A stretch of 64,000 bases of DNA from positions 310,001 to 374,000 of the forward strand of contig NZ_JBHRSJ010000012.1 of assembly GCF_042643485.1 (NCBI RefSeq), given 5' to 3'. This document shows, piece by piece, positions 49,511-58,443 of this stretch. The notes beneath the pieces are model-generated. The model was not told where the DNA came from and searched no databases. It saw only the letters and a list, made by a program, of their open reading frames with translations. The position numbers and the translations under genes are program-made. The stretch is from Azotobacter bryophylli (GTDB taxonomy: Bacteria > Pseudomonadota > Gammaproteobacteria > Pseudomonadales > Pseudomonadaceae). Position 1 is the stretch's first letter. The number at the start of each line of letters is the position of its first letter.

Positions 49511-50476
49511 ATGAGCCTTCGCCTAGGGATCGTCATGGACCCCATCGCGCAGATCTCCTTCAAGAAGGACAGCTCCCTGGCCATGCTGCTGGCGGCCCAG
49601 GCCCGCGGCTGGTCGCTGTTCTACATGGAGCCGCAGGACCTTTACCAGCGCTCGGGCGTGGCCCGGGCCCGGATGCGCCCGCTCAAGGTGTTCAACGACC
49701 CCGAGCACTGGTTCGAGCTCGGCGACGAGAACGACGCCCACCTGGGCGAGCTGGACGTGCTGCTGATGCGCAAGGACCCGCCCTTCAACAGCGAGTACGT
49801 CTACGCCACCTACCTGCTCGAGCTCGCCGAGCGGGACGGTTGCCTGGTGGTCAACCGCCCGCAGAGCCTGCGCGACTGCAACGAGAAGTTCTTCGCCACC
49901 CAGTTTCCCGAGCTCATGCCGCCGACGCTGGTCAGCAGACGGTCGGACATCTTGCGCGAGTTCGCCGCCGAGCACGGTGACGTGATTCTCAAACCCCTGG
50001 ACGAGATGGGCGGCGCCTCGATCTTCCGCCACCGCGAAGGCGACCCCAACCTGTCGGTGATGATCGAGGTGCTGACCGAACATGGCGCCCGGCAGATCAT
50101 GGCGCAGCGCTATCTACCGGCGATCAAGGACGGCGACAAGCGCATCCTGATGATCGACGGCGAGCCGGTACCCTACTGTCTGGCGCGCATTCCGGCACCC
50201 GGCGAGACCCGCGGCAACCTGGCCGCCGGCGGCCGCGGGGTGGCCCAGCCGCTGACCGAGCGCGACCGCGAGATCGCCAGGACCGTCGGCCCGGAACTGC
50301 GCCGGCGCGGACTGCTGTTCGTCGGCCTGGACGTGATCGGCGAGCACCTGACCGAAATCAACATCACCAGCCCGACCTGCATCCGCGAGATCGACAGCGC
50401 CTACGACACCCGCATCGCCGAGCGTCTGATGGAGGTGATCGCGAAGAAGCTGGAGGCGCGCCCCGAACGTAACTGA
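49511..50476 (+). CDS. gshB: Glutathione synthetase
   Basis: A 321-residue ATP-grasp enzyme that joins gamma-glutamylcysteine and glycine. It begins RLGIVMDPIAQISFKKDSSLAML, a highly conserved GshB start, and has MRKDPPFNSEYVY, KPLDEMGGASIFR and the C-terminal ATP/metal site TEINITSPT. GGAGGAAC precedes the ATG at 49511. It is divergent from pilG and precedes the tonB gene. Confidence 0.97.
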   Translation: MSLRLGIVMDPIAQISFKKDSSLAMLLAAQARGWSLFYMEPQDLYQRSGVARARMRPLKVFNDPEHWFELGDENDAHLGELDVLLMRKDPPFNSEYVYATYLLELAERDGCLVVNRPQSLRDCNEKFFATQFPELMPPTLVSRRSDILREFAAEHGDVILKPLDEMGGASIFRHREGDPNLSVMIEVLTEHGARQIMAQRYLPAIKDGDKRILMIDGEPVPYCLARIPAPGETRGNLAAGGRGVAQPLTERDREIARTVGPELRRRGLLFVGLDVIGEHLTEINITSPTCIREIDSAYDTRIAERLMEVIAKKLEARPERN

Positions 50477-50626
50477 CGGGCGGCAGGAAGAATCTGTCCT
50501 CGCACACGCAGGCGCTGCGGGCACGCGGCCGCAAACTTGAAACAGTCAACAGCTTTGGGCTCGGCGCTTGCAGGGCGCCGTTCAAAGCCGGCAGACTGCG
50601 CGGCAATTCGTGCCAGCCGATGAATC

Positions 50627-51523
50627 ATGACCGCAGCAGCCAATCCGCCCGAACTCGATACCCCGGAGGTCCGTCCCGCGGATCGTCTGGGTTTCACCCT
50701 GTTCCTCGCCGCGATACTGCACCTGGCCCTGATCCTCGGCCTGAGCTTCACCCTGGAGAAGCCGACGCAGGCGAGCAAGACCCTGGAAATCACCCTGTCC
50801 ACCTTCAAGAGCGAGGAAAAGCCCAAGGAGGCGGACTTCCTCGCCCAGGACAACCAGCAGGGCAGCGGCACCCTGGAGCACAAGGAAGCCCCCAGGACCA
50901 CGGAGACCGCGCCGTTCCAGGACACCAAGATCAACAAGGTGACCCCGCCCGCCGCCCCTTCGCCGCCCACCGAGCCCAAGCCTGTCACCAAGGCGGCGGT
51001 GGCCACCCAGTCGAGGCAGGCGCAGAAGACGCCGGCCAAGGCCGAGCAGAACCGGCAGACCCCGCCCAGCACACCGGCGCCGCGCTTCGACAGCGAGCAG
51101 CTATCCTCGGAAATCGCCAGCCTCGAGGCGGAGCTGGCCCAGGAGCAGCAGGCCTACGCCAAGCGTCCGAAGATCCTGCGCCTCAACGCCGCCTCGACCA
51201 TGCGCGACAAAGGCGCCTGGTATAAAGACGAGTGGCGCAAGAAGGTCGAGCGCATCGGCAACCTCAACTATCCCGAAGAGGCGCGCCGCCAGCGCATCTA
51301 CGGCAGCCTGCGCCTGCTGGTGTCGATCAACCGCGACGGCACCCTGCACGAGGTGCTGGTGCTGGAGTCCTCCGGCCAGCCGATACTGGATCAGGCGGCT
51401 CAGCGCATCGTCCGTCTGGCGGCGCCGTATGCCCCCTTCACCGGCGACCTGGCGGACATCGACCGCCTGGAGATCATCCGCACCTGGCGTTTCGAACGCG
51501 GCGACCGCCTGTCCAGCCGCTGA
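50627..51523 (+). CDS. tonB3: TonB-family protein (TonB3-like) next to the pilus signalling cluster
   Basis: A 298-residue protein with one N-terminal membrane helix (about residues 21-42, FTLFLAAILHLALILGLSF), a long charged, Pro-rich periplasmic region and a C-terminal TonB domain (YPEEARRQRIYGSLRLLVSI, VLESSGQPILDQAAQ). In P. aeruginosa the equivalent gene (PA0406, between gshB and algH) is TonB3, known to be needed for normal twitching motility. No exbB/exbD genes are here. The symbol is by synteny and sequence likeness. Confidence 0.9.
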   Translation: MTAAANPPELDTPEVRPADRLGFTLFLAAILHLALILGLSFTLEKPTQASKTLEITLSTFKSEEKPKEADFLAQDNQQGSGTLEHKEAPRTTETAPFQDTKINKVTPPAAPSPPTEPKPVTKAAVATQSRQAQKTPAKAEQNRQTPPSTPAPRFDSEQLSSEIASLEAELAQEQQAYAKRPKILRLNAASTMRDKGAWYKDEWRKKVERIGNLNYPEEARRQRIYGSLRLLVSINRDGTLHEVLVLESSGQPILDQAAQRIVRLAAPYAPFTGDLADIDRLEIIRTWRFERGDRLSSR

Positions 51524-51712
51524 TCGCCGGTCATCCGCCGGGACGATCGTTCCCACCCCTGAACGCGCCGTGGGCGGCCCGACTCGCGCCCGGGCGGCAT
51601 TCGTCGGCTGTGCCCTCCAAGAAGAGCCCGGCCGGCGAACGAACGGGCTTCTGCGCGATCTGCACCAAGTGCCACTCTTGAAGCCCGCATCATGAAGCTT
51701 GAAACTAGGCCC

Positions 51713-52282
51713 ATGAAGAACACCGCCCCCCACTACCTCAAGCATCAGTTCCTGATCGCCATGCCGCATATGGCCGATCCCAACTTCGCCCAGGCCCTCA
51801 TCTACCTGGTGGAGCACAACGACCAGGGCGCCATGGGGCTGGTGGTCAACCGCCCGAGCGGTCTCGACCTGGCCGAGGTGATCGAGCAGCTTCGTCCGGA
51901 CACTCCGCCCGCCAGCGCCCGCCATGCGGTGCCGATCTACACCGGCGGCCCGGTGCAGACCGACCGCGGCTTCGTCCTGCACCCCAGCGGCCCGCACTTC
52001 CAGGCCACCTTGGAGCTGGGCGAGCTGTCGCTGTCCACCTCCCAGGACTCGCTGTTCGCCATCGCCGACGGCGAAGGCCCCTCGCGCTGTCTGATCGCTC
52101 TCGGCTACGCCGGCTGGGAGGCCGGGCAACTGGAGGCAGAACTGATCCAGAACACCTGGCTGACCTGTCCAGCCGACCTCGACATTCTCTTCGACGCTCC
52201 GGCCGACCAGCGCCTGGAAGCTGCCGCCGCGCGCCTGGGCATCAACCTCAGCCTGCTGACCAGCCAGGCCGGGCACGCATGA
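51713..52282 (+). CDS. algH: YqgE/AlgH family protein
   Basis: A 189-residue protein of the YqgE/AlgH family (DUF179). The opening YLKHQFLIAMPHMADPNF and the MGLVVNRPSG motif are typical. In P. aeruginosa it was first linked to alginate production, but its biochemical role is unclear. The ATG at 51713 gives the family length; a start seven codons upstream (51692) is possible. The stop overlaps ruvX by four bases. The 189 bases before the gene hold no clear gene, only a short GATCGTTCC palindrome. Confidence 0.94.
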   Translation: MKNTAPHYLKHQFLIAMPHMADPNFAQALIYLVEHNDQGAMGLVVNRPSGLDLAEVIEQLRPDTPPASARHAVPIYTGGPVQTDRGFVLHPSGPHFQATLELGELSLSTSQDSLFAIADGEGPSRCLIALGYAGWEAGQLEAELIQNTWLTCPADLDILFDAPADQRLEAAAARLGINLSLLTSQAGHA

Positions 52283-52707
52283 ACGGCCTGCGCCTGCTGC
52301 TCGGCTTCGACTACGGCACCAAGCAGATCGGCGTCGCGGTCGGCCAGGCGATCACCGGCCAGGCCCGCGAACTCTGCGTGCTCAAGGCGCAGAACGGCGT
52401 GCCCGACTGGAGCCAGATCGAGAGGCTGGTCAAGGAGTGGCAGCCGGACGCCATGGTCGTCGGCCTGCCGCTGAACATGGACGGCACGCCGAGCGAGATG
52501 AGCGAGCGAGCGGCCAAATTCGCCCGCCGCCTACACGGGCGCTTCAACCTGCCGGTGCATACCCACGACGAGCGCCTGACCACCTTCGAGGCCAAGGGCC
52601 ATCGCCTCGCCCAGGGCCAGCGGGACGGCTATCGCCAGCGCCCGGTGGACGCCCTCGCCGCCGCCTTGCTACTGGAGGGCTGGCTGACGGAACACGCGAT
52701 CGGCTGA
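52279..52707 (+). CDS. ruvX: Holliday junction resolvase-like protein RuvX/YqgF
   Basis: A 142-residue RNase H-fold protein with FDYGTKQIGVAVGQ at the start, VVGLPLNMDG in the middle and DERLTTFEA near the end, the acidic active-site pattern of YqgF. It is thought to process pre-16S rRNA ends and to act on DNA junctions. It is translationally coupled to algH, and pyrR follows 36 bases later. Confidence 0.95.
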   Translation: MNGLRLLLGFDYGTKQIGVAVGQAITGQARELCVLKAQNGVPDWSQIERLVKEWQPDAMVVGLPLNMDGTPSEMSERAAKFARRLHGRFNLPVHTHDERLTTFEAKGHRLAQGQRDGYRQRPVDALAAALLLEGWLTEHAIG

Positions 52708-52743
52708 ACTCATGGAACGATCACCCGCCCCAAGGAGGAAATC

Positions 52744-53253
52744 ATGACCACCCTGCCCGACCCCGCCGAACTGCTACCGCAGATGGCCAGTGCCCTCGCA
52801 CATCATCTGAAGACAAGCCATATCGACGCTCCGCGCTTCGTCGGCATCCGCACCGGCGGCGTCTGGGTCGCCCAGGCGCTGCTGGAAGCCCTGGGCAGCC
52901 GAGAGCCGCTGGGCGTGCTGGATGTGTCCTTCTATCGCGACGATTTCACCCAGAGCGGCCTGCATCCGCAGGTGCGCCCTTCCGCGCTGCCGTTCGACAT
53001 AGACGGGCAGCACCTGGTGCTGATCGACGACGTGCTGATGACCGGCCGTACCGTGCGCGCTGCCCTCAACGAACTGTTCGACTATGGCCGGCCGGCCAGC
53101 GTGACCCTGGTCTGCCTGCTCGACCTGGACGCCCGCGAACTGCCGATCCGCCCGGATGTCGTCGGCCAGACCCTGTCCCTCGCCCCCGATGAACGGGTAA
53201 AATTGCACGGCCCCGCGCCGCTCGCCCTCGAGCGCCAGGTCCTTGCCTCCTAA
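52744..53253 (+). CDS. pyrR: PyrR, pyrimidine regulator / uracil phosphoribosyltransferase
   Basis: A 169-residue phosphoribosyltransferase-fold protein with the PRPP-binding motif LVLIDDVLMTGRTVRAAL. In Pseudomonas PyrR regulates the pyr genes at the level of transcription. Its AGGAGG ribosome site is ideal, five bases before ATG. It lies 17 bases before pyrB, so pyrR-pyrB-pyrC' form an operon. Confidence 0.95.
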   Translation: MTTLPDPAELLPQMASALAHHLKTSHIDAPRFVGIRTGGVWVAQALLEALGSREPLGVLDVSFYRDDFTQSGLHPQVRPSALPFDIDGQHLVLIDDVLMTGRTVRAALNELFDYGRPASVTLVCLLDLDARELPIRPDVVGQTLSLAPDERVKLHGPAPLALERQVLAS

Positions 53254-53270
53254 TGTAAGAGTCCCCCGCG

Positions 53271-54287
53271 ATGACGCCGAACGTAGTCAAGCGCCCGCTG
53301 CAACTCAACGCCCAGGGTCAGCTGCGCCATTTCCTCTCGCTCGACGGCCTGTCCCGCGAGCTGCTGACCGAGATCCTCGATACCGCCGACTCCTTCCTCG
53401 AAGTCGGCACCCGTTCGGTGAAGAAGGTTCCGCTGCTGCGCGGCAAGACCGTGTGCAACGTGTTCTTCGAGAACTCCACGCGCACCCGCACCACCTTCGA
53501 GATGGCCGCTCAGCGGCTGTCCGCCGACGTGATCACGCTCAACGTGTCGACCTCCTCGACCAGCAAGGGCGAGACCCTCTTCGACACCCTGCGCAACCTG
53601 GAGGCGATGGCCGCCGACATGTTCGTCGTGCGCCACGCCGATTCCGGTGCCGCCCACTTCATCGCCGAGCACGTCTGTCCTGACGTGGCGATCATCAACG
53701 GCGGCGACGGGCGCCACGCGCACCCCACCCAGGGCATGCTCGACATGCTGACCATCCGTCGTCACAAGGGCGGGTTCGAAAACCTCTCGGTGGCCATCGT
53801 CGGCGACATCCTGCACTCGCGGGTCGCGCGCTCGGACATGCTCGCCCTGCAGACCCTAGGCTGCCGCGACATCCGCGTGATCGGCCCGAAGACCCTGCTG
53901 CCGGTGGGGCTCGAGCAATACGGCGCGCGCGTCTTCCACGACATGACCGAAGGCCTCAAGGACGTCGACGTCATCGTCATGCTGCGTCTGCAGCGCGAGC
54001 GCATGCAGGGCGGCCTGCTGCCCAGCCAGGGCGAGTTCTACCGTCTCTACGGCCTCTCCACCGCACGCCTGGCAGTGGCCAAGCCGGATGCCATCGTCAT
54101 GCACCCGGGGCCGATCAACCGCGGCGTGGAGATCGAGTCGGCGGTGGCCGACGGTTCCCAGTCGGTGATCCTCAACCAGGTCACCTACGGCATCGCCGTG
54201 CGCATGGCGGTGCTGTCCATGGCCATGAGCGGACAGACCGCGCAACGCCAACTCACTTCCGAATCCGCATCCGAGGAGCAGAATTGA
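53271..54287 (+). CDS. pyrB: Aspartate carbamoyltransferase catalytic chain
   Basis: A 338-residue enzyme that commits carbamoyl phosphate and aspartate to pyrimidine synthesis. The carbamoyl phosphate motif FENSTRTRTTFE, GDGRHAHPTQ and MHPGPINRGVEI for aspartate are all intact. In pseudomonads it forms a dodecamer with the inactive dihydroorotase PyrC', which is encoded directly downstream with a one-base overlap (TGATG). There is no regulatory pyrI gene, as expected for this enzyme class. Confidence 0.97.
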   Translation: MTPNVVKRPLQLNAQGQLRHFLSLDGLSRELLTEILDTADSFLEVGTRSVKKVPLLRGKTVCNVFFENSTRTRTTFEMAAQRLSADVITLNVSTSSTSKGETLFDTLRNLEAMAADMFVVRHADSGAAHFIAEHVCPDVAIINGGDGRHAHPTQGMLDMLTIRRHKGGFENLSVAIVGDILHSRVARSDMLALQTLGCRDIRVIGPKTLLPVGLEQYGARVFHDMTEGLKDVDVIVMLRLQRERMQGGLLPSQGEFYRLYGLSTARLAVAKPDAIVMHPGPINRGVEIESAVADGSQSVILNQVTYGIAVRMAVLSMAMSGQTAQRQLTSESASEEQN

Positions 54288-55558
54288 TGCGTACCCGTAT
54301 CCTCGGCGCCCGGGTCATCGACCCTTCCAGCGGTCTCGACCAGGTCGGCGACATCCATCTGGAAAAAGGCAAGATCGTCGCACTGGGCCAGGCGCCCGCC
54401 GGCTTCGAGGCCGAGCGCGAGATCGACGCCCGCGGTCTGGTCGCAGCCCCCGGGCTGGTGGACCTCTCCGTCGCCCTGCGCGAGCCCGGCTACTCCCGCA
54501 AGGGCAACATCGCCAGCGAAACCCGCGCCGCCGCCGCCGGTGGCGTCACCAGCCTGTGCTGCCCGCCGCAGACCAAGCCGGTCCTGGACACCCCGGCGGT
54601 GGCCGAGCTGATCATCGATCGCGCCCGGGAGGCCGGCCATACCAAGGTCCACCCGGTCGGCGCCCTGACCAAGGGCCTGGAAGGCGAGCAACTGGCCGAA
54701 CTGGTCGCCCTGCGCGACGCCGGCTGCGTCGCCTTCGGCAACGGCCTGGCGCCCTTCGCCGGCAATCGCTACCTGCGCCGCGCCCTGGAATACGCCGCCA
54801 CCTTCAACCTGACCGTGGTGTTCCACTCCCAGGACGCAGCCCTGGCCGAGGGCGGACTCGCCCACGAGGGGCCGACCGCCAACTTCCTCGGCCTGGCCGG
54901 CATTCCGGAAACCGCCGAGACCGTGGCCCTGGCCCGGGACCTACTACTGGTGGAACAGGCCGGTGTGCGCGCCCACTTCAGCCAGCTGACCACCGCCCGC
55001 GGCGCGCAGATGATCGCCGAAGCCCAGGCCCGTGGCCTGCCGGTGACCGCCGACGTGGCGCTGTACCAGCTGATCCTCACGGACGAGGCGCTGGCCGATT
55101 TTTCCAGCCTCTACCACGTGCAGCCGCCGCTGCGCTCCCGCGCCGACCGCGACGGCCTGCGCGAGGCGGTGAAGCGCGGCGTGATCCAAGCCATCTCCAG
55201 CCATCACCAGCCCCACGAGCCGGATGCCAAGCTGGCCCCGTTCGGCGACACCGAGCCGGGCATCAGCAGCGCCGAACTGCTCCTGCCGCTGGCCATGACC
55301 CTGGTCCAGGAAGGCCTGCTCGATCTGCCGACCCTGCTCGCCCGCCTCACCTGCGGTCCGGCCAAGGCCCTGCGCTTGCCGGCCGGCCGCCTGGCCGCGG
55401 GCGCCCCGGCTGACTTGGTGCTGTTCGACCCACAGGCCTCCACCCTGGCGGGCGAGCGCTGGCTGTCCAGGGGTCGCAACTGCCCCTTCATGGGCCACGT
55501 TCTGCCCGGTGCCGTGCGCTACACCCTGCTCGACGGGCGGATCAGCTACCAGGCCTGA
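54287..55558 (+). CDS. pyrX: Inactive dihydroorotase-like subunit PyrC' of ATCase
   Basis: A 423-residue amidohydrolase-fold protein. Active dihydroorotases have a His-x-His zinc motif after the first strand (DxHxHLR); here the place reads DLSVALREPG, so both His are gone and catalysis is not expected. This agrees with known PyrC' of Pseudomonas, which is needed only to assemble active ATCase. A true pyrC must lie elsewhere. It starts at ATG 54287, coupled to pyrB, and is followed by a strong terminator. Confidence 0.94.
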   Translation: MRTRILGARVIDPSSGLDQVGDIHLEKGKIVALGQAPAGFEAEREIDARGLVAAPGLVDLSVALREPGYSRKGNIASETRAAAAGGVTSLCCPPQTKPVLDTPAVAELIIDRAREAGHTKVHPVGALTKGLEGEQLAELVALRDAGCVAFGNGLAPFAGNRYLRRALEYAATFNLTVVFHSQDAALAEGGLAHEGPTANFLGLAGIPETAETVALARDLLLVEQAGVRAHFSQLTTARGAQMIAEAQARGLPVTADVALYQLILTDEALADFSSLYHVQPPLRSRADRDGLREAVKRGVIQAISSHHQPHEPDAKLAPFGDTEPGISSAELLLPLAMTLVQEGLLDLPTLLARLTCGPAKALRLPAGRLAAGAPADLVLFDPQASTLAGERWLSRGRNCPFMGHVLPGAVRYTLLDGRISYQA

Positions 55559-55574
55559 AGCCTGCCCCCGACGA

Positions 55575-55603
55575 AAAAGCCCGCCGATCGGCGGGCTTTT
55601 TTC
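55575..55603. terminator. Bidirectional terminator between pyrC' and TM2 gene
   Basis: A 7-bp GC stem (GCCCGCC and GGCGGGC) with loop GATC is flanked by five A on the left and six T on the right. It can end both the pyr operon and the convergent TM2-domain gene. Confidence 0.93.
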
Positions 55604-55615
55604 ATTCCGGGAGCG

Positions 55616-56014
55616 TCAGCCGCGCTCGGCGTTGCACAGCGATATCTGGTCGTTCAGCGTCCAGAAGTCGTAGAGCACGCCGAGCAGGAAGAAGCCGCCG
55701 GTCAGCAGGTAGAGGATGCCGCTGATCCACTTGCCCATGTACAGGCGATGCACACCGAACACGCCGAGAAAGGTCAGCAGGATCCAGGCGACGTTGTAGT
55801 CGATGGCGCCGGCGTGGAAGCGCAGGTCGGCCTCGCGATCCATGGCCGGAATCAGGAACAGATCGACCAGCCAGCCGACGAGCAGCAGACCACCGGTGAA
55901 GAACCAGATGGTTCCGGTCACCGGCTTGCCGTAGTAGAAGCGGTGGGAACCGAGAAAGCCGAAGATCCACAGCAGATAGCCGATGACCTTGCTGTGGGTG
56001 TCCTGTATCTGCAT
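55616..56014 (-). CDS. TM2-domain membrane protein, duplicated domain
   Basis: A 132-residue membrane protein with two successive TM2-type units: KVIGYLLWIFGFLGSHRFYY (residues 9-28), with the following helix, and then WILLTFLGVFGVHRLYMG, each having the G-x-HR-FY/LY turn typical of TM2. The function is unknown. It is monocistronic and convergent with pyrC', and pilU lies 60 bases upstream of its coding end on the same strand. Confidence 0.88.
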   Translation of the reverse strand: MQIQDTHSKVIGYLLWIFGFLGSHRFYYGKPVTGTIWFFTGGLLLVGWLVDLFLIPAMDREADLRFHAGAIDYNVAWILLTFLGVFGVHRLYMGKWISGILYLLTGGFFLLGVLYDFWTLNDQISLCNAERG

Positions 56015-56074
56015 GGCGCTCTCCCGGTGAAGTCAGTTCGAACCCGAGTCTACCGCCGTCGCCGCGCCGCTGTC

Positions 56075-57220
56075 TCAGCGGAAACGCCGCCCCGGGTCCT
56101 CTTCGCTGGTCTGCAGGCTGAGACCGTCGACCAGGCTGGACAGGTGCTCGCCGTCGGTCTCCGACTCCAGCTTGATCATCAGGCGCAGGTCGTTGGCCGA
56201 GTCGGCGTGGCGCAGGGCATCCTCGTAGGTGATCTCGCCCTGGGTGTAGAGCTGGTAGAGCGCCTGGTCGAAGGTCTGCATGCCCTGCTCGGTGGAGCGC
56301 TTCATCACGCCCTTGAGCTCGTGGATCTCGCCCTTGCGGATCAGGTCGGCGATCAGCGGCGTGTTAATCAGCACCTCGATCACCGCGCGGCGGCCCTTGC
56401 CGTCCGGGGTCGGCACCAACTGCTGGGCGACGATGGCGCGCAGGTTCAGCGACAGGTCCATCCAGACCTGGTGCTGACGGTCGGCGGGGAAGAAGTTGAT
56501 GATCCGGTCCAGCGCCTGGTTGGCGTTGTTGGCGTGCAGGGTGGCCAGGCACAGGTGACCGGTCTCGGCGAAGGCCACCGCGTAATCCATGGTCTCGCGG
56601 GTACGCACCTCGCCGATCATGATCACGTCCGGAGCCTGGCGCAGGGTGTTCTTCAGCGCCACCTCGAAGGACTCGGTGTCGATGCCCACCTCGCGCTGGG
56701 TGACGATGCAGCTCTGGTGCTGGTGGATGAACTCGATCGGGTCCTCGATGGAGATGATGTGGCCGCTGCTGTGCTGGTTGCGGTAGCCGATCATCGCCGC
56801 CAGCGAGGTGGACTTGCCGGTGCCGGTGGCGCCGACGAAGAGCACCAGGCCGCGCTTGGTCATCGCCAGATCCTTGAGCACGGGCGGCAGGTTGAGCTCT
56901 TCCAGGGTCGGGATGCTGGTCTCGATCCGGCGCAGGACCATACCGGCGAGGTTGCGCTGGTAGAAGGCGCTGACGCGGAAACGGCCGATGCCGCGCGCGC
57001 TGATGGCGAAGTTGCACTCATGGTTGGCGGCGAAATCGCGCCGCTGCTGCTCGTTCATCACCGAGAACACGGTCTCGCGGGTCTGCTCCGGCGACATCGG
57101 GTTCTTCATCACCGGCAGGATGCGGCCATTGATCTTCATCGACGGCGGCACGCCGGCAGTGATGAATAGGTCCGAGCCGCCCTTTTCCACCATCAGGCGC
57201 AGCAGTTTTTCGAAATCCAT
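56075..57220 (-). CDS. pilU: Type IV pilus retraction-associated ATPase PilU
   Basis: A 381-residue hexameric ATPase of the PilT family. Walker A FVGATGTGKST, the Asp box (SIEDPIEF) and the His box region (AETGHLCLATLHANN) are present. PilU works with PilT to retract type IV pili under load. It follows pilT by 118 bases on the same strand. Confidence 0.96.
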   Translation of the reverse strand: MDFEKLLRLMVEKGGSDLFITAGVPPSMKINGRILPVMKNPMSPEQTRETVFSVMNEQQRRDFAANHECNFAISARGIGRFRVSAFYQRNLAGMVLRRIETSIPTLEELNLPPVLKDLAMTKRGLVLFVGATGTGKSTSLAAMIGYRNQHSSGHIISIEDPIEFIHQHQSCIVTQREVGIDTESFEVALKNTLRQAPDVIMIGEVRTRETMDYAVAFAETGHLCLATLHANNANQALDRIINFFPADRQHQVWMDLSLNLRAIVAQQLVPTPDGKGRRAVIEVLINTPLIADLIRKGEIHELKGVMKRSTEQGMQTFDQALYQLYTQGEITYEDALRHADSANDLRLMIKLESETDGEHLSSLVDGLSLQTSEEDPGRRFR

Positions 57221-57338
57221 AGCTTGGGTCGCCTCGTCTCAGGACGCGCCGAAGGCCCCAGCGGAAACGGCCCCGCCCGCGATGTCTGCATCACGGACGG
57301 GGCCATTCTCGCGCAGGCGCCGCGGAGGCGCGTACCGC

Positions 57339-58373
57339 TTAGAAATTGTCCGGGATCTTGGCCTTCTCGCGAGCCGCCTCGCGGCTGATCAGGCCCTTGG
57401 CCAGCAGTCCCTTGAGGCACATGTCGAGGGTCTGCATGCCGATCGAGCCGCCGGTCTGGATCGCCGAATACATCTGCGCCACCTTGTCCTCGCGGATCAG
57501 GTTACGGATCGCCGGGGTGCCGATCATGATCTCGTGGGCCGCCACCCGGCCGCCGCCGATCTTCTTCAGCAGGGTCTGGGAAATCACCGCCTGCAGGGAC
57601 TCGGAGAGCATCGAGCGGACCATCGCCTTCTCTTCCGCGGGGAACACGTCGACCACCCGGTCGATGGTCTTGGCCGCCGAGGTGGTGTGCAGGGTGCCGA
57701 ACACCAGGTGGCCGGTTTCCGCGGCGGTCAGCGCCAGGCGGATGGTTTCCAGGTCGCGCATCTCGCCGACCAGGATGATGTCCGGGTCCTCGCGCAGCGC
57801 CGAACGCAGCGCTTCGGCGAAGCCGAGGGTGTCGCGGTGCACCTCGCGCTGGTTGACCAGACACTTCTTCGACTCGTGAACGAATTCGATCGGGTCCTCG
57901 ATGGTGAGGATGTGGTGGTACTTGTTGTTGTTCAGGTAATCGAGCATCGCCGCCAGGGTGGTCGACTTGCCCGAACCGGTGGGGCCGGTGACCAGCACCA
58001 GACCGCGCGGCACGTCGGAGACCTTCCTGAACACCTCGCCCATCCCCAGGTCCTCCATGCTCAGCACCCTGGACGGAATGGTCCGGAACACCGCGCCGGC
58101 GCCGCGGTTCTGGTTGAAGGCGTTGACCCGGAAACGCGCCACGCCGGGGACCTCGAAGGAGAAGTCGGTCTCCAGGAACTCCTCGTAATCCTTGCGCTGC
58201 TTGTCGTTCATGATGTCGTAGATCAGCGCGTGCACCTGCTTGTGATCCATCGGCGGCAGGTTGATCCGGCGCACGTCGCCGTCGACGCGGATCATCGGCG
58301 GCAGACCGGCGGAGAGATGCAGGTCCGAAGCGCCCTGCTTGGCGCTGAAGGCGAGCAGCTCGGTGATATCCAT
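57339..58373 (-). CDS. pilT: Type IV pilus retraction ATPase PilT
   Basis: A 344-residue motor ATPase for pilus retraction and twitching. Walker A TGPTGSGKST, TIEDPIEFVH, GEMRDLETIRLAL and the C-terminal AIRNLIRE motif, a PilT hallmark needed for retraction, are all intact. The ATG at 58373 gives the family N terminus MDITELLAFS and the same length as P. aeruginosa PilT. It is divergent from yggS with only 70 bases between. Confidence 0.98.
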   Translation of the reverse strand: MDITELLAFSAKQGASDLHLSAGLPPMIRVDGDVRRINLPPMDHKQVHALIYDIMNDKQRKDYEEFLETDFSFEVPGVARFRVNAFNQNRGAGAVFRTIPSRVLSMEDLGMGEVFRKVSDVPRGLVLVTGPTGSGKSTTLAAMLDYLNNNKYHHILTIEDPIEFVHESKKCLVNQREVHRDTLGFAEALRSALREDPDIILVGEMRDLETIRLALTAAETGHLVFGTLHTTSAAKTIDRVVDVFPAEEKAMVRSMLSESLQAVISQTLLKKIGGGRVAAHEIMIGTPAIRNLIREDKVAQMYSAIQTGGSIGMQTLDMCLKGLLAKGLISREAAREKAKIPDNF

Positions 58374-58443
58374 GGGGGTCCCCATTAACAAACAAGCGGG
58401 TAGAATGCCGCCACAGCCAGCGGCCCGGGCAGGAAGCGGAACA

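Noticed and set aside
50477..50626. Possible small gene between gshB and tonB
   Set aside because: No start with ribosome site and no coding pattern; treated as non-coding.
51540..51554. GGGACGATCGTTCCC palindrome before algH, with a similar CGATCGTTCCC before rhlE (28279-28289)
   Set aside because: Too short and only two partial copies here; it could be a remnant of a dispersed repeat but cannot be supported from this window.
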